Shown: positions 25,230-34,057 of the stretch, in pieces
How the letters are laid out: the number at the start of each line of letters is the position of its first letter
Numbering within the stretch: position 1 is the first letter of the stretch
Assembly: GCA_016190485.1 (NCBI GenBank)
Contig: JACPQN010000132.1
Location: forward strand, 1-36,338
From: Chloroflexota bacterium
GTDB lineage: Bacteria; Chloroflexota; Dehalococcoidia; SHYD01
Length of the DNA: 36,338 nucleotides
Direction: 5' to 3'
Notes under the pieces: generated by a model
The model's input: the letters and a program-made list of their open reading frames with translations, nothing else
Told to the model about the DNA's origin: nothing
The model's database searches: none
Made by a program: the position numbers and the translations under genes

Positions 25230-27581
25230 ATGACAAGAACCCGTGGCCCAGCCCCGGTGCGGTCCCCGTACGCCCAGGTGCGCCGATTGCCCCTGCGGCG
25301 TCCGGCGCGCCGCAGGGGCTTCCGCCTGCCCGCGCTGCCCCTGGGGCTCCTGGTGCGTCCCTTGGCCTTCCTCCTGTTGGGCGGCGCGGCCTTCGCCCTT
25401 GCGGCGGCGCTCGTTACGTGGGTCCTTCCCTTCCTGGCCCGCAGCGTCCTCAGCCTGCTGGGGCTTGGCCTCGCGGCGCTGGCGCCGGCTCTGGGTGTGA
25501 CAGCCTGGCGCTGGCGCAGCCTGGGAACAGGCCAGTTTCTCCGGACTCACGGGCGCCAGGCGGTGGGGGGACTCCTTCTCTTTGCGGGAGGGCTGGGGCT
25601 GCTGGCCTCCCTGCGCCCTGGAGCGTCTTTCTGGGAGGTAAGCTGGGCCGAGGTGTCCCTGGGAGGACTGCTGGGCCAGCTTATCCTGGGCGAGCCGGCC
25701 TTCCTGAGTGGGTTGCGGACTGCTGCGCTGGCCGCCCTGGGCCTCGGCGTAGTAGTTCCCACGGTCTACGTCAGTGCGTGGCGCTGGCTGCGTCACGGCT
25801 GGCGGAAGCTCGCGTTCCTCCGCCTGCCCCAACGAGCCCTGGCCCTTGCCAGGAGGGGCGTGAGCCGACTGAGAGCCGCCGGCAGCGCCGGCGCAGCCCA
25901 GGTCGCTGCGTCTCAGGCGTCCGGCCAGGTTCTGGCGGTGGAGCGGCCTGAATCGGACGTTGGGATGGAGGGCGATGAGGGCTCTGAAGCCCATCTCCCG
26001 CCGTCTCAACCTATCCAGAGCACTCTCTTGCCCCTGGTCGCTACCGGTGAGACCGAGGCCGAAGGGGAGGAGTCACTGGCGCCGGCGGAGCCGGTCTGGA
26101 ACCGCTGGGAGCTGCCCGCCCTGGACCTCTTGGAGCAAGCCCAGGAAGCGGAACCACTGGATCAGACTCAGCGCGCCCGCCAGATCGAGGAAGCCTTGGC
26201 CAGCTACGGCGTGGAGGGCAAGGTGGTGCAGATCCACGTCGGTCCGGCTGTTACTCAGTTCGGCGTGGAGCCAGGGTGGGACCGGAGGTTCCGGGAGGTC
26301 AAGGAGCGTGACCCCGCCGGCCGGATCAAGCTGGACAAGGATGGCAACGCCAAGGCGCGGCTGGAGGAGGTCTCCCGCACCCGGGTGAAGGTGGAACGCA
26401 TCACGGGGCTGGCCAACAACCTGGCCATGGCCTTGGCCGCCCCCTCGGTCCGCATCGAGGCGCCGGTGCCCGGCAAGCAGATGGTGGGCATCGAGGTGCC
26501 CAACCACGTGCCCAGCCTGGTGGCCCTGCGCAGCGTCATCGAGAGCCCGGGTTTCCAGCGCCTCAGGTCCCGCTCCAAGCTGGCCCTGGCCCTGGGTAAG
26601 GGCGTCTCCGGCGACGCCGTGGTGGCCGACCTGGCCCGCATGCCCCACCTGCTCATCGCCGGCGCCACCGGCAGCGGCAAGAGCGTCTGCATCAACTCCA
26701 TCATCTGCTGCCTCCTGATGCACGCCAGCCCGGAGGACGTGCGCGTCCTGATGGTGGACCCCAAACGAGTGGAGCTGGTGCCCTACAACCCCATCCCCCA
26801 CCTCCTGGGCCCCGTCATCGTGGACGCTGACAAGGTGGTGGGCACTCTCCACTGGGTGCTCAAGGAGATGGACGGGCGCTACCGCAAGTTCGCCTCCGCC
26901 GGCGTGCGCAATATCGAGGGGTACAACCGCAGCCCCAAGTTGAAGGAGCGTATGCCCTACTGGGTGCTGGTCATCGACGAGCTGGCCGACCTGATGATGG
27001 TGGCCCCCTACGAGGTGGAGCGAGGGCTCTGCCGCCTGGCGCAGCTCGCCCGGGCCACGGGCATCCACCTGGTGGTGGCCACCCAGCGCCCCTCGGTGGA
27101 CGTGGTGACCGGCCTGATCAAGGCCAACTTTCCCACCCGCATCAGCTTCGCCGTGACCTCCCACATCGACTCCCGCACCATTCTGGACAGCTCCGGCGCG
27201 GAGAAGCTGCTGGGCCGGGGCGACATGCTCTACATGCCGACCGACGCCGCCAAACCCAAGCGAGTGCAGGGCGCCTTCGTTTCCGACGACGAAGTGGAGC
27301 GCCTGGTCCAGTTCTGGGGCAGCGAGCGCTTCCGCCTGCTACGGCCCGCCCAGTTCGCCGAGGAGATGGAGCTGGCCACGGTAACTCCCACCGGCGCCCA
27401 GGAAGACGAGCCAGACGCCCTGCTGGAGCGGGCCCGAGAGCTGGCCGAGAGCTCCGAGCGCATCTCCGCCTCCTTCCTCCAGCGCCGGCTACGCATCGGC
27501 TATCCCCGGGCGGCCCGCCTCATGGAGGTCCTGCGGGACGAGGGCTACGGCGAGCCCGGCGCACTGGACGACGGTTACTAG
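25230..27581 (+). CDS. ftsK: DNA translocase FtsK/SpoIIIE
   Basis: N-terminal TM segments; MPHLLIAGATGSGKSVCINSIICCLL; VLVIDELADLMM; ATQRPSVDVVTGLIKANFPTRISFAVTSHIDSRTILD; C-terminal gamma winged helix SASFLQRRLRIGYPRAARLMEVL. Confidence 0.97.
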   Translation: MTRTRGPAPVRSPYAQVRRLPLRRPARRRGFRLPALPLGLLVRPLAFLLLGGAAFALAAALVTWVLPFLARSVLSLLGLGLAALAPALGVTAWRWRSLGTGQFLRTHGRQAVGGLLLFAGGLGLLASLRPGASFWEVSWAEVSLGGLLGQLILGEPAFLSGLRTAALAALGLGVVVPTVYVSAWRWLRHGWRKLAFLRLPQRALALARRGVSRLRAAGSAGAAQVAASQASGQVLAVERPESDVGMEGDEGSEAHLPPSQPIQSTLLPLVATGETEAEGEESLAPAEPVWNRWELPALDLLEQAQEAEPLDQTQRARQIEEALASYGVEGKVVQIHVGPAVTQFGVEPGWDRRFREVKERDPAGRIKLDKDGNAKARLEEVSRTRVKVERITGLANNLAMALAAPSVRIEAPVPGKQMVGIEVPNHVPSLVALRSVIESPGFQRLRSRSKLALALGKGVSGDAVVADLARMPHLLIAGATGSGKSVCINSIICCLLMHASPEDVRVLMVDPKRVELVPYNPIPHLLGPVIVDADKVVGTLHWVLKEMDGRYRKFASAGVRNIEGYNRSPKLKERMPYWVLVIDELADLMMVAPYEVERGLCRLAQLARATGIHLVVATQRPSVDVVTGLIKANFPTRISFAVTSHIDSRTILDSSGAEKLLGRGDMLYMPTDAAKPKRVQGAFVSDDEVERLVQFWGSERFRLLRPAQFAEEMELATVTPTGAQEDEPDALLERARELAESSERISASFLQRRLRIGYPRAARLMEVLRDEGYGEPGALDDGY

Positions 27582-27596
27582 AGGCCCCCGCCGGGT

Positions 27597-27625
27597 TTGA
27601 CCCCCCTCTGCCCCTTTGCTATACT
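27597..27625 (+). promoter_or_regulatory. Sigma-70-type promoter TTGACC-N17-TATACT upstream of the sigma factor gene
   Basis: Near-consensus boxes with 17-bp spacing. Confidence 0.7.
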
Positions 27626-27697
27626 CAGCCCGTATCTTTTTCCCCTTTGCAGTGTTTTCCCTATTGGCACTCGTAGTGTGGGGACGACGGTGGCCGT

Positions 27698-28255
27698 GTG
27701 ACGGATGACGATGCCCTGCTGGTGGAGCGTGCCAAAGCCGAACCGGAAGCCTTTGGCGAGCTGTACCAGCGCTATGTGGGGCGCATCTACGGTTACATCT
27801 ACCACCGCACGGGGAGCGTCTGCGACGCCGAGGACCTGACGGAGCGGGTCTTCTTTCAGGCGCTCACACACCTTTCCGGATACAGCCAGCGGGGGTTGCC
27901 CTTTTCCGCATGGCTGTTCCGGATAGCCCACAACGTACTGGCCAACTGGTACCGGGACCGCCATCACAGCAGGCTCCTCCCCCTGGAGGAGGTGACCGCC
28001 TCCTCCGAGGACGTAGACATCCTGGAAGCGGTGGAGGAGAAGGCGCAGGTGCGCCGGGCCGTGGCCCGGCTCTCGCCAGAGCGGCAGCAGGTGCTCTTGC
28101 TCAAGTATGTGGAAGAGCTTCCGCATGCGGAGATCGGGCACATCATGGGGCGGAGCGAAGGAGCGGTAAAGGCCCTGCTGCACCGGACCCTGAAGGCCCT
28201 GAAAAAGGAGTTACAGGAGAGTCTCCATGACGGCAACAGGTCTGTATCCCCCTAG
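27698..28255 (+). CDS. RNA polymerase sigma-70 family (ECF-type) factor
   Basis: DDALLVERAKAEPEAFGELYQRYVGRIYGYIYHRTGSVCDAEDLTERVFFQALTHL; sigma4 region ARLSPERQQVLLLKYVEELPHAEIGHIMGRSEGAVKALLHRTL. Confidence 0.93.
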   Translation: MTDDDALLVERAKAEPEAFGELYQRYVGRIYGYIYHRTGSVCDAEDLTERVFFQALTHLSGYSQRGLPFSAWLFRIAHNVLANWYRDRHHSRLLPLEEVTASSEDVDILEAVEEKAQVRRAVARLSPERQQVLLLKYVEELPHAEIGHIMGRSEGAVKALLHRTLKALKKELQESLHDGNRSVSP

Positions 28256-28559
28256 CTCCTCGCTGGACGGACCGCCCCTGGATCCGGAGCTAGCTGTCTT
28301 GATCCGCCGGCTCAAGGGGGCTTACACGCCGGCCAGGCTTTCGGCCGCCTTCCAACAGGTCCTCGGTGAGCGGCTCGTGGCCGAAGCCAGACGGCTCCAG
28401 GCGGAACCCGCCGCCAGCGCACGGGCGCCGCTATTGCGGCGGGCCATGGTGGGAGCCGCGGCCCTCTCCGTTGCGGGAGTCGCCCTGGTGGTGCTGAAGA
28501 GCCGCCTGCTCTCGGACCTCCTCTCCCAAGAACAGCTCCCGGCAAGCCAGGGAGGCTAG
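28227..28559 (+). CDS. Small single-TM protein, candidate anti-sigma/regulatory partner
   Basis: Overlaps the sigma-factor gene by 29 nt; central TM AMVGAAALSVAGVALVVL. Confidence 0.6.
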   Translation: MTATGLYPPSSSLDGPPLDPELAVLIRRLKGAYTPARLSAAFQQVLGERLVAEARRLQAEPAASARAPLLRRAMVGAAALSVAGVALVVLKSRLLSDLLSQEQLPASQGG

Positions 28560-28595
28560 GCAGGAACAGCAACGTTCACTGCGGAGGTTGAGCGG

Positions 28596-29600
28596 GTGGA
28601 GCGCTTCGCTCGCATCGCCGGCTGGGGTAGGTACCTGCCCGCCCAGGTAGTGGCCAACCGAGACCTGGAGGGCCGGCTAGACACCTCCGACGAGTGGATC
28701 TTCTCCCGCACCGGTATCCGGGAGCGCAGAATCGCCGCCCCGGAGGAGACGGCCTCCAGCATGGGGCTGGCCGCGGCCCGTGGGGCCCTGGCCATGGCGG
28801 GCGTGCATCCCCAGGAGCTGGACCTCATCATCGTCGCCACCTGCAGCGCAGAGCGGGTCTTCCCCGCCTGCGCATCCCTCATCCAGCACGGCCTAGGCGC
28901 GCGTACCGTCGGCGCCTTCGACGTGAACGCCGCCTGCAGCGGCTTTGTGTATGCCCTGAGCGCCGGGCACCAGTTTATCGCCAGCGGTCTCCACCGCACG
29001 GTCCTGGTAGTGGGGAGCGAGGTGTTTTCCCGCCTGCTGGACTGGGATGACCGGGCCACCTGCGTCCTCTTTGGGGATGGCGCGGGCGCCGTGGTGCTCC
29101 AGGCCTCTGAGGAGCCGGGCGGCATTCGGAGCTGCGTGCTGGGTAGCGATGGTTCCGGCGCCGACGCCCTGTACGTACCCGGCATCTGTGCCAGCCCCCT
29201 GGAGGCGCAACGGAATGGCCATCACTTCCTGGCCATGAACGGTCCCCAGGTTTTCAAGTTCGCCGTGCGCACCGTGGCCGAGGCCACCCGCCAGGCGGCC
29301 TGGCAGGCCGGCATCCTCCCAGAGGAGATCGATCTCTTCATCCCTCACCAGGCCAACGCCCGCATCATCTCCGCCGCGGCCGAGGCTCTAGGTCTGTCCC
29401 AGGAGAAGGTGTTCACCAACGTGGAGCGCTACGGCAATACCTCCGCGGCATCCATCCCTATCGCCCTCAGCGAGGCGGCCGAGGCCGGGCGTCTACGTGA
29501 CGGCGACCGGGTGGCCCTGGTGGGCGTGGGTGGCGGCCTCTCCTGGGCCGCCATGGTGCTGGAGTGGGGTCCCGGCGCGCCCTCCTACAACCCCGAGTAA
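28596..29600 (+). CDS. fabH: 3-oxoacyl-ACP synthase III (FabH)
   Basis: IAGWGRYLPAQVVANRDLEGRLDTSDEWIFSRTGIRERRIA; DVNAACSGFVYAL; IPHQANARI; NVERYGNTSAASIPIAL. Confidence 0.97.
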   Translation: MERFARIAGWGRYLPAQVVANRDLEGRLDTSDEWIFSRTGIRERRIAAPEETASSMGLAAARGALAMAGVHPQELDLIIVATCSAERVFPACASLIQHGLGARTVGAFDVNAACSGFVYALSAGHQFIASGLHRTVLVVGSEVFSRLLDWDDRATCVLFGDGAGAVVLQASEEPGGIRSCVLGSDGSGADALYVPGICASPLEAQRNGHHFLAMNGPQVFKFAVRTVAEATRQAAWQAGILPEEIDLFIPHQANARIISAAAEALGLSQEKVFTNVERYGNTSAASIPIALSEAAEAGRLRDGDRVALVGVGGGLSWAAMVLEWGPGAPSYNPE

Positions 29601-29621
29601 CACCACCTCCGGAGGGTCTCC

Positions 29622-30200
29622 TTGCAGTACAGTGCTTCCCCACGTCTCACGCTGTCCCAGGCGGTGCTACCCCAGACCGGCCTGGCCAAGGATGCGCTGC
29701 TGGTGCTGGGATTCAGCGCCCTGGTCGCCCTGAGCGCGCAGGTCACCCTACCGCTGCCCTTCACGCCGGTTCCCATCACCGCCCAGACCTTCGGCGTGCT
29801 CCTCACCGGCGCAGTGCTGGGCAGCAGACGGGGTGCGCTGAGCCTGGGGATCTACCTGGGTATCGGCGCGCTGGGCGCGCCGGTCTTTGCCCGCTCAGGT
29901 GGGCCCGCCACCTGGGGCTATCTGGCGGGCTTCGTGTTGGCGGCCTTCGTGGTGGGCTGGCTGGCAGAGCGAGGATGGGACAGGAGCTACCGGCGGAGTC
30001 TGGTGGCCATGCTGGCGGGCAACGTGGCGCTCTACGTTCCGGGCCTGCTCTGGCTGGCCCAGTACGTGGGCGCAGACAAAGCCATTCCCCTGGGCCTGCT
30101 TCCCTTTATTCCCGGCGACATCGCAAAACTGCTCCTGGCAGCGGCGACCCTGCCCTCGGCCTGGAGGTTGCTTGGCTGGCGGAACCAGGGTACTCTGTAA
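29622..30200 (+). CDS. bioY: Biotin transporter BioY
   Basis: VTLPLPFTPVPITAQTFGVLLTGAVLGSRRGALSLGIYLGIGALGAPVFA; TWGYLAGFVLAAFVVGWLAERG; TTG start. Confidence 0.95.
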   Translation: MQYSASPRLTLSQAVLPQTGLAKDALLVLGFSALVALSAQVTLPLPFTPVPITAQTFGVLLTGAVLGSRRGALSLGIYLGIGALGAPVFARSGGPATWGYLAGFVLAAFVVGWLAERGWDRSYRRSLVAMLAGNVALYVPGLLWLAQYVGADKAIPLGLLPFIPGDIAKLLLAAATLPSAWRLLGWRNQGTL

Positions 30201-30239
30201 GAGACCCTTTCTCAACCCGTCCGCAAGGTAACGCGCCAT

Positions 30240-30878
30240 ATGGAAATCACCTGGTTCGGCCACTCCTGCTTCCGTGTCCGCAGCCGAGAAGCCATCATCC
30301 TCCTGGATCCCCCAGGGCCCGAATGGGGTTCTCTGGGCCGGCTCCAGGCCGACATCGTGACCGTCAGCCATCCCCACGCCGGCCACAACAACGTGGCCGC
30401 GGTCGGCGGGAACCCCTACATCATCAACGGCCCCGGCGAGTACGAGCTGAAGGACGTGCTGATCCTGGGCATCGGCACGCACCACGATGCCGCCAAGGGC
30501 GAGCAGCGGGGCAAGAACACGGTTTTCATCCTGGAGCTGGAAGATCTGACGGTGTGTCACCTGGGCGATTTAGGCCACGTCCCCTCGACCAGCCAGGTGG
30601 AGGACGTAGGCGAGGTGGACGTGTTGCTCATCCCCGTGGGCGGTGTCACCACCCTGAACGCGGCCCGGGCGGTGGAGACCATCAACCTCATCGAGCCCCG
30701 GATCGTGATCCCCATGCACTACTGGGACGAGAAGCGCCGGGCCGACCTGGACCCGCTGGACCGGTTTCTGAAGGAGGTTGGCATTAGCGAGGCGCAGCCT
30801 CAGCAGCGCCTCAATGTCACCCGAAATTCGCTGCCACAGGACCGGCAGGTGGTGGTGCTGGAGGGCCGCCTGCCCTGA
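30240..30878 (+). CDS. MBL-fold metallo-hydrolase (UlaG/YtkL-like)
   Basis: MEITWFGHSCFRVRSREAIILLDP; VTVSHPHAGHNN; HLGDLGHVPS; IVIPMHYWDEK. Confidence 0.88.
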   Translation: MEITWFGHSCFRVRSREAIILLDPPGPEWGSLGRLQADIVTVSHPHAGHNNVAAVGGNPYIINGPGEYELKDVLILGIGTHHDAAKGEQRGKNTVFILELEDLTVCHLGDLGHVPSTSQVEDVGEVDVLLIPVGGVTTLNAARAVETINLIEPRIVIPMHYWDEKRRADLDPLDRFLKEVGISEAQPQQRLNVTRNSLPQDRQVVVLEGRLP

Positions 30879-30918
30879 GCCCTTCGGCTTCGCTCAGGAC
30901 AGGCCTGCCGAAGGGCTC
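30877..30918. repeat. Inverted repeat GAGCCCTTCGGC-N18-GCCGAAGGGCTC
   Basis: Perfect 12-bp arms starting within the stop codon of the MBL gene; shares CCTGCCGAAGGGCTCACCAYGAGCGG with the 11317-11438 element. Confidence 0.8.
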
Positions 30919-31000
30919 ACCATGAGCGGATTTCTGTCCGCGGTGGCGGCCTGAAGAGGCAATCGATCGCTTCATTGGCCTCCGGGGACTCGCAAGGATG

Positions 31001-33268
31001 TCACAGCTTGCCCATTGCCCTCAGGATGCGCTCGGCGGTGGCGGGTACCTGGGCCACTCGCGCGCCGGTGGCCTGGGCTACCGCGTTGGCGATGGCGGCG
31101 GCGCCGGCCACGATGGGTGGTTCGCCTACGCCCCGCACGCCGTACAGCGGGTCGGTGGAGGGCACCTCCACGATGAGCGCCTGAATGCGGGGCAGGTCCA
31201 GAGCGGTGGGCATGCGGTAGTCTAGCAGGCTGGGGTTGCGCAACACCCCCTGCTCGTCGAACTGGAGCTCCTCGGTGAAGCCAATGGCCAGGGACTGGGC
31301 CACGCCACCCTGGATCTGTCCCTCCACCAGCATGGGGTTCACCGCAAAGCCCACGTCCTGCGCGCATACGGAATCCAGCACCGTCAGCGCGCCGGTGTCG
31401 GGGTCCACCTGGACCTCCACGGCCTGGCAGGTGAAGCCGGGCGCCTGAGGCGGCGACGCAGCGCTGCCCCGGCCCACGATGGGGGAGTAGCCGCCTCCCA
31501 TGCTGGTGGTGAGAGTGGCCATGAGATCAAAGCCGATGGCCTTCTCCGGCGAGCCCTTGACCCTGATCTTGCCCTCCGTGGCCTCCAGGTCGCCGGGGGC
31601 GGCCTCCAGCTTCTCCGCCGCGATGCGTGTCATCTGCTCCAGCATGTCTGCGGCGGCCAACTGGATGGCCCGGCCCACGGTGCGCAGGGTCTTGCTGCCG
31701 CCGCTCTGGCCTGCGTAGGGCGCGCTGCTGCTGTCGCCGGTGCGCACCCGGATGGAGGAGAGGGGCAGCCCCAGGGCTTCCGCCGCGATCTGGGTGAAGG
31801 AGGTGTTCACCCCCGTCACGTCCACAGATCCCACTTGCACTGAGACCGTGCCGTCCAGGTTCAGGGTCATAGTGGCGCCGGCGGGTTGCATGCCGCCCAG
31901 CCAGCCGCCCACGGCCACGCCGATGCCTCGGTTGGGCAGCCGCTGGCTCCGGCGCTGCCACAGCGCCGACTCCTTCACCCGCTCCAGGCACTCCCGCAGC
32001 CCGATGCGGGGGTACTGGCGATTGTTGGGCAGCAGGTCGCCCTGGGCTACGGCGTTCTTCAGCCGGAAGTCCATGGGGTCCAACCCCAGGGCCTCGGCCA
32101 TCATGTCCATTTGGGACTCGATGGCGAAGGTGACCTGGGGGGTGCCCGGCGCCCGCAGTGCGCCCACGCTGACTTTGTTGGTCAGCACCTCGAAGCCGTC
32201 GATGTGGAGATTGGGCCACCGGTAGTAGCCTCCGATGAGGCTGCACCCCGCCAGGAGCGGGCCGCCGGGGAAGGCGCCCGCGTCGAAGATCACCTTGGCC
32301 TGGATGGCGGTAAGAGTGCCGTCCTTTCTGGCGCCGGTCTTCAGTTCCACGATGGCCTGGGGAGCGGGAATGGCGGCCTTCAGGTCCTCGCTGCGGCTCA
32401 TGGTCAGCTTAACCGGCCGGCGGGTAATGCGGGCCAGGGTGGCCGCGATCCCCTCGGTGAGGGGGGTGATCTTGGAGCCGAACGCGCCGCCGGGCTCCAC
32501 GCCCACCACCCGGATGCGGGTCTCGGGCACGCCCAGGATCCGCCCCAGCTCGGCCCGCAGGGGGAAGATGCCGCGGTTGCTGCTCCACACCGTGAACTGG
32601 CCGGTGATGTCGTAGTCCACCAGGGTGTTGTGGGTCTCGATGTAGCCCTGGTGCACCATGGAGGAGCGCCAGGCGTGCTCCATCACCAGGTCGGCCTCGG
32701 CGAAACCCTGCTCCACGTCGCCGCGGCTGAACACCAGGTGCTGGGAGATGTTGGGGTTAGCTTCCTGCTTCTCCTCGCCCGAGGCGTCGATGGTGGCGTG
32801 TTCCTGCTCCTCGGAGCGGTCCACCTCGTGGAGGGGCGCCCGCACCCGGGGCGACCCCGGCCGCATGGCCTCCGCCGGATCGATCACCGCCGGGAGCTCC
32901 TCGTACTCTATCCGAATCAGGTCCAGCGCCTCTTCTGCCGCAGAGAGATCAGTGGCAGCGACCGCAGCGACGGGCTGCCCGTAGAAGAGCGCCTCGCCGG
33001 GGGCCAGCACGGCCCGCCCCCGACTGGTCACGTCTCGTCCCAGGTTGGGCACGTCCTCGGCCGTGATGACGGCCACGACGCCTGGATAGGCCCTGGCGCG
33101 AGCGGTGTCAATGCCCTTGATGCGGGCATGGGCGTGGGGGCTGCGGAGGACTTTGGCGTAGAGCATGTGGGGCAGCGAGAGATCCGAGGCGTATTGCAAC
33201 TCCCCGGTAACCTTCTCCGCCGCCTCGACCCGGGTGGCCCGGGTGCCAACGATAGACGTGGTGGCCAT
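31001..33268 (-). CDS. Xanthine dehydrogenase/aldehyde oxidase family molybdopterin-binding subunit
   Basis: ATRVEAAEKVTGELQYASDLSLPHMLYAKVLRSPHAHARI; GVEPGGAFGSK; GALRAPGTPQVTFAIES; YGVRGVGEPPIVAGAAAIANAV. Confidence 0.95.
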   Translation of the reverse strand: MATTSIVGTRATRVEAAEKVTGELQYASDLSLPHMLYAKVLRSPHAHARIKGIDTARARAYPGVVAVITAEDVPNLGRDVTSRGRAVLAPGEALFYGQPVAAVAATDLSAAEEALDLIRIEYEELPAVIDPAEAMRPGSPRVRAPLHEVDRSEEQEHATIDASGEEKQEANPNISQHLVFSRGDVEQGFAEADLVMEHAWRSSMVHQGYIETHNTLVDYDITGQFTVWSSNRGIFPLRAELGRILGVPETRIRVVGVEPGGAFGSKITPLTEGIAATLARITRRPVKLTMSRSEDLKAAIPAPQAIVELKTGARKDGTLTAIQAKVIFDAGAFPGGPLLAGCSLIGGYYRWPNLHIDGFEVLTNKVSVGALRAPGTPQVTFAIESQMDMMAEALGLDPMDFRLKNAVAQGDLLPNNRQYPRIGLRECLERVKESALWQRRSQRLPNRGIGVAVGGWLGGMQPAGATMTLNLDGTVSVQVGSVDVTGVNTSFTQIAAEALGLPLSSIRVRTGDSSSAPYAGQSGGSKTLRTVGRAIQLAAADMLEQMTRIAAEKLEAAPGDLEATEGKIRVKGSPEKAIGFDLMATLTTSMGGGYSPIVGRGSAASPPQAPGFTCQAVEVQVDPDTGALTVLDSVCAQDVGFAVNPMLVEGQIQGGVAQSLAIGFTEELQFDEQGVLRNPSLLDYRMPTALDLPRIQALIVEVPSTDPLYGVRGVGEPPIVAGAAAIANAVAQATGARVAQVPATAERILRAMGKL

Positions 33269-33348
33269 TATGTCCTCCTCCTGATGTATCAGAACCGGCA
33301 GGGTCGGAGCCCGCGCGCCGACTCCTGACGGTCAAGGCAGATTCTATG

Positions 33349-33445
33349 GAGGGTGTTTATCAACCCCCCACCTCAGGCTCAAGCCTGAGGCATTCTGAGC
33401 GGCATGCTACCGGCTTCAGCCCACAGTGGAGTTGATAAACGGTCT
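33349..33445. mobile_element. MITE-like element (97 bp) with 10-bp subterminal inverted repeats and 9-bp flanking duplication
   Basis: GTTTATCAAC (33355-33364) / GTTGATAAAC (33431-33440); direct repeats GATTCTATG at 33340-33348 and 33446-33454; internal hairpin CCTCAGGC-TCAA-GCCTGAGG. Confidence 0.7.
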
Positions 33446-33460
33446 GATTCTATGTCCGGT

Positions 33461-33904
33461 TCACACCTCTAGCGCGTACTCCACCAGATTGCCACGGCGA
33501 AAGTCCTGGCTGCTGAAGAACCGCTGCAGCCGGTCGTCGCCGTCTCGTGTCCACGCGTGGACCGACCTTATCTTCTGCTCCCGGCACTGCTGCACGAAGG
33601 CTGCGATGAGCTGTCGCCCCAGGCCCCGGCCCTGATAGTCGGGATCCACACCCATGATGTCTATCCAGGCGCCGGAGGGCATGCCGTACTCCCAGCCCCG
33701 CACGTCGCCGATGATGAAACCGACCACTCTCCCCTGCACTTCGGCCACGTGGCTGATGGGGGGATAGTAGCGCTCCAGGTAGGCGAAGACCCGCTGGGGC
33801 CAGCTCTCGGCGCGCTCCGCGCCCACGATCTTCTGGTCAATGGCGATCACATACTTCTCGTCCCGGGGCTCCATGCGCCGGATAGTGACCTGCGCTTCGG
33901 TCAT
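33461..33904 (-). CDS. GNAT family N-acetyltransferase
   Basis: MTEAQVTIRRMEPRDEKYVIAIDQKIVGAERAE…IDIMGVDPDYQGRGLGRQLIAAFVQQCREQ. Confidence 0.92.
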   Translation of the reverse strand: MTEAQVTIRRMEPRDEKYVIAIDQKIVGAERAESWPQRVFAYLERYYPPISHVAEVQGRVVGFIIGDVRGWEYGMPSGAWIDIMGVDPDYQGRGLGRQLIAAFVQQCREQKIRSVHAWTRDGDDRLQRFFSSQDFRRGNLVEYALEV

Positions 33905-34057
33905 AGTAGCTTCCTCCCGTCTTCGGTTGGGCCAGAGGCACCAGCAAGTGTACACGATGCGCTGGCCCTGGGCAAAGCGTGGGAGCCCCTGTGGTAGAAT
34001 AGCCCACGGCCTGGACGAGCGTCCTGCGGCCAGAACCCTGTGTTCAAGGAGGCCCGC

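Noticed and set aside
31886-33328. 480-aa plus-strand ORF opposite the molybdopterin subunit
   Set aside because: Antisense shadow, composition typical of reverse-frame translation in GC-rich DNA.
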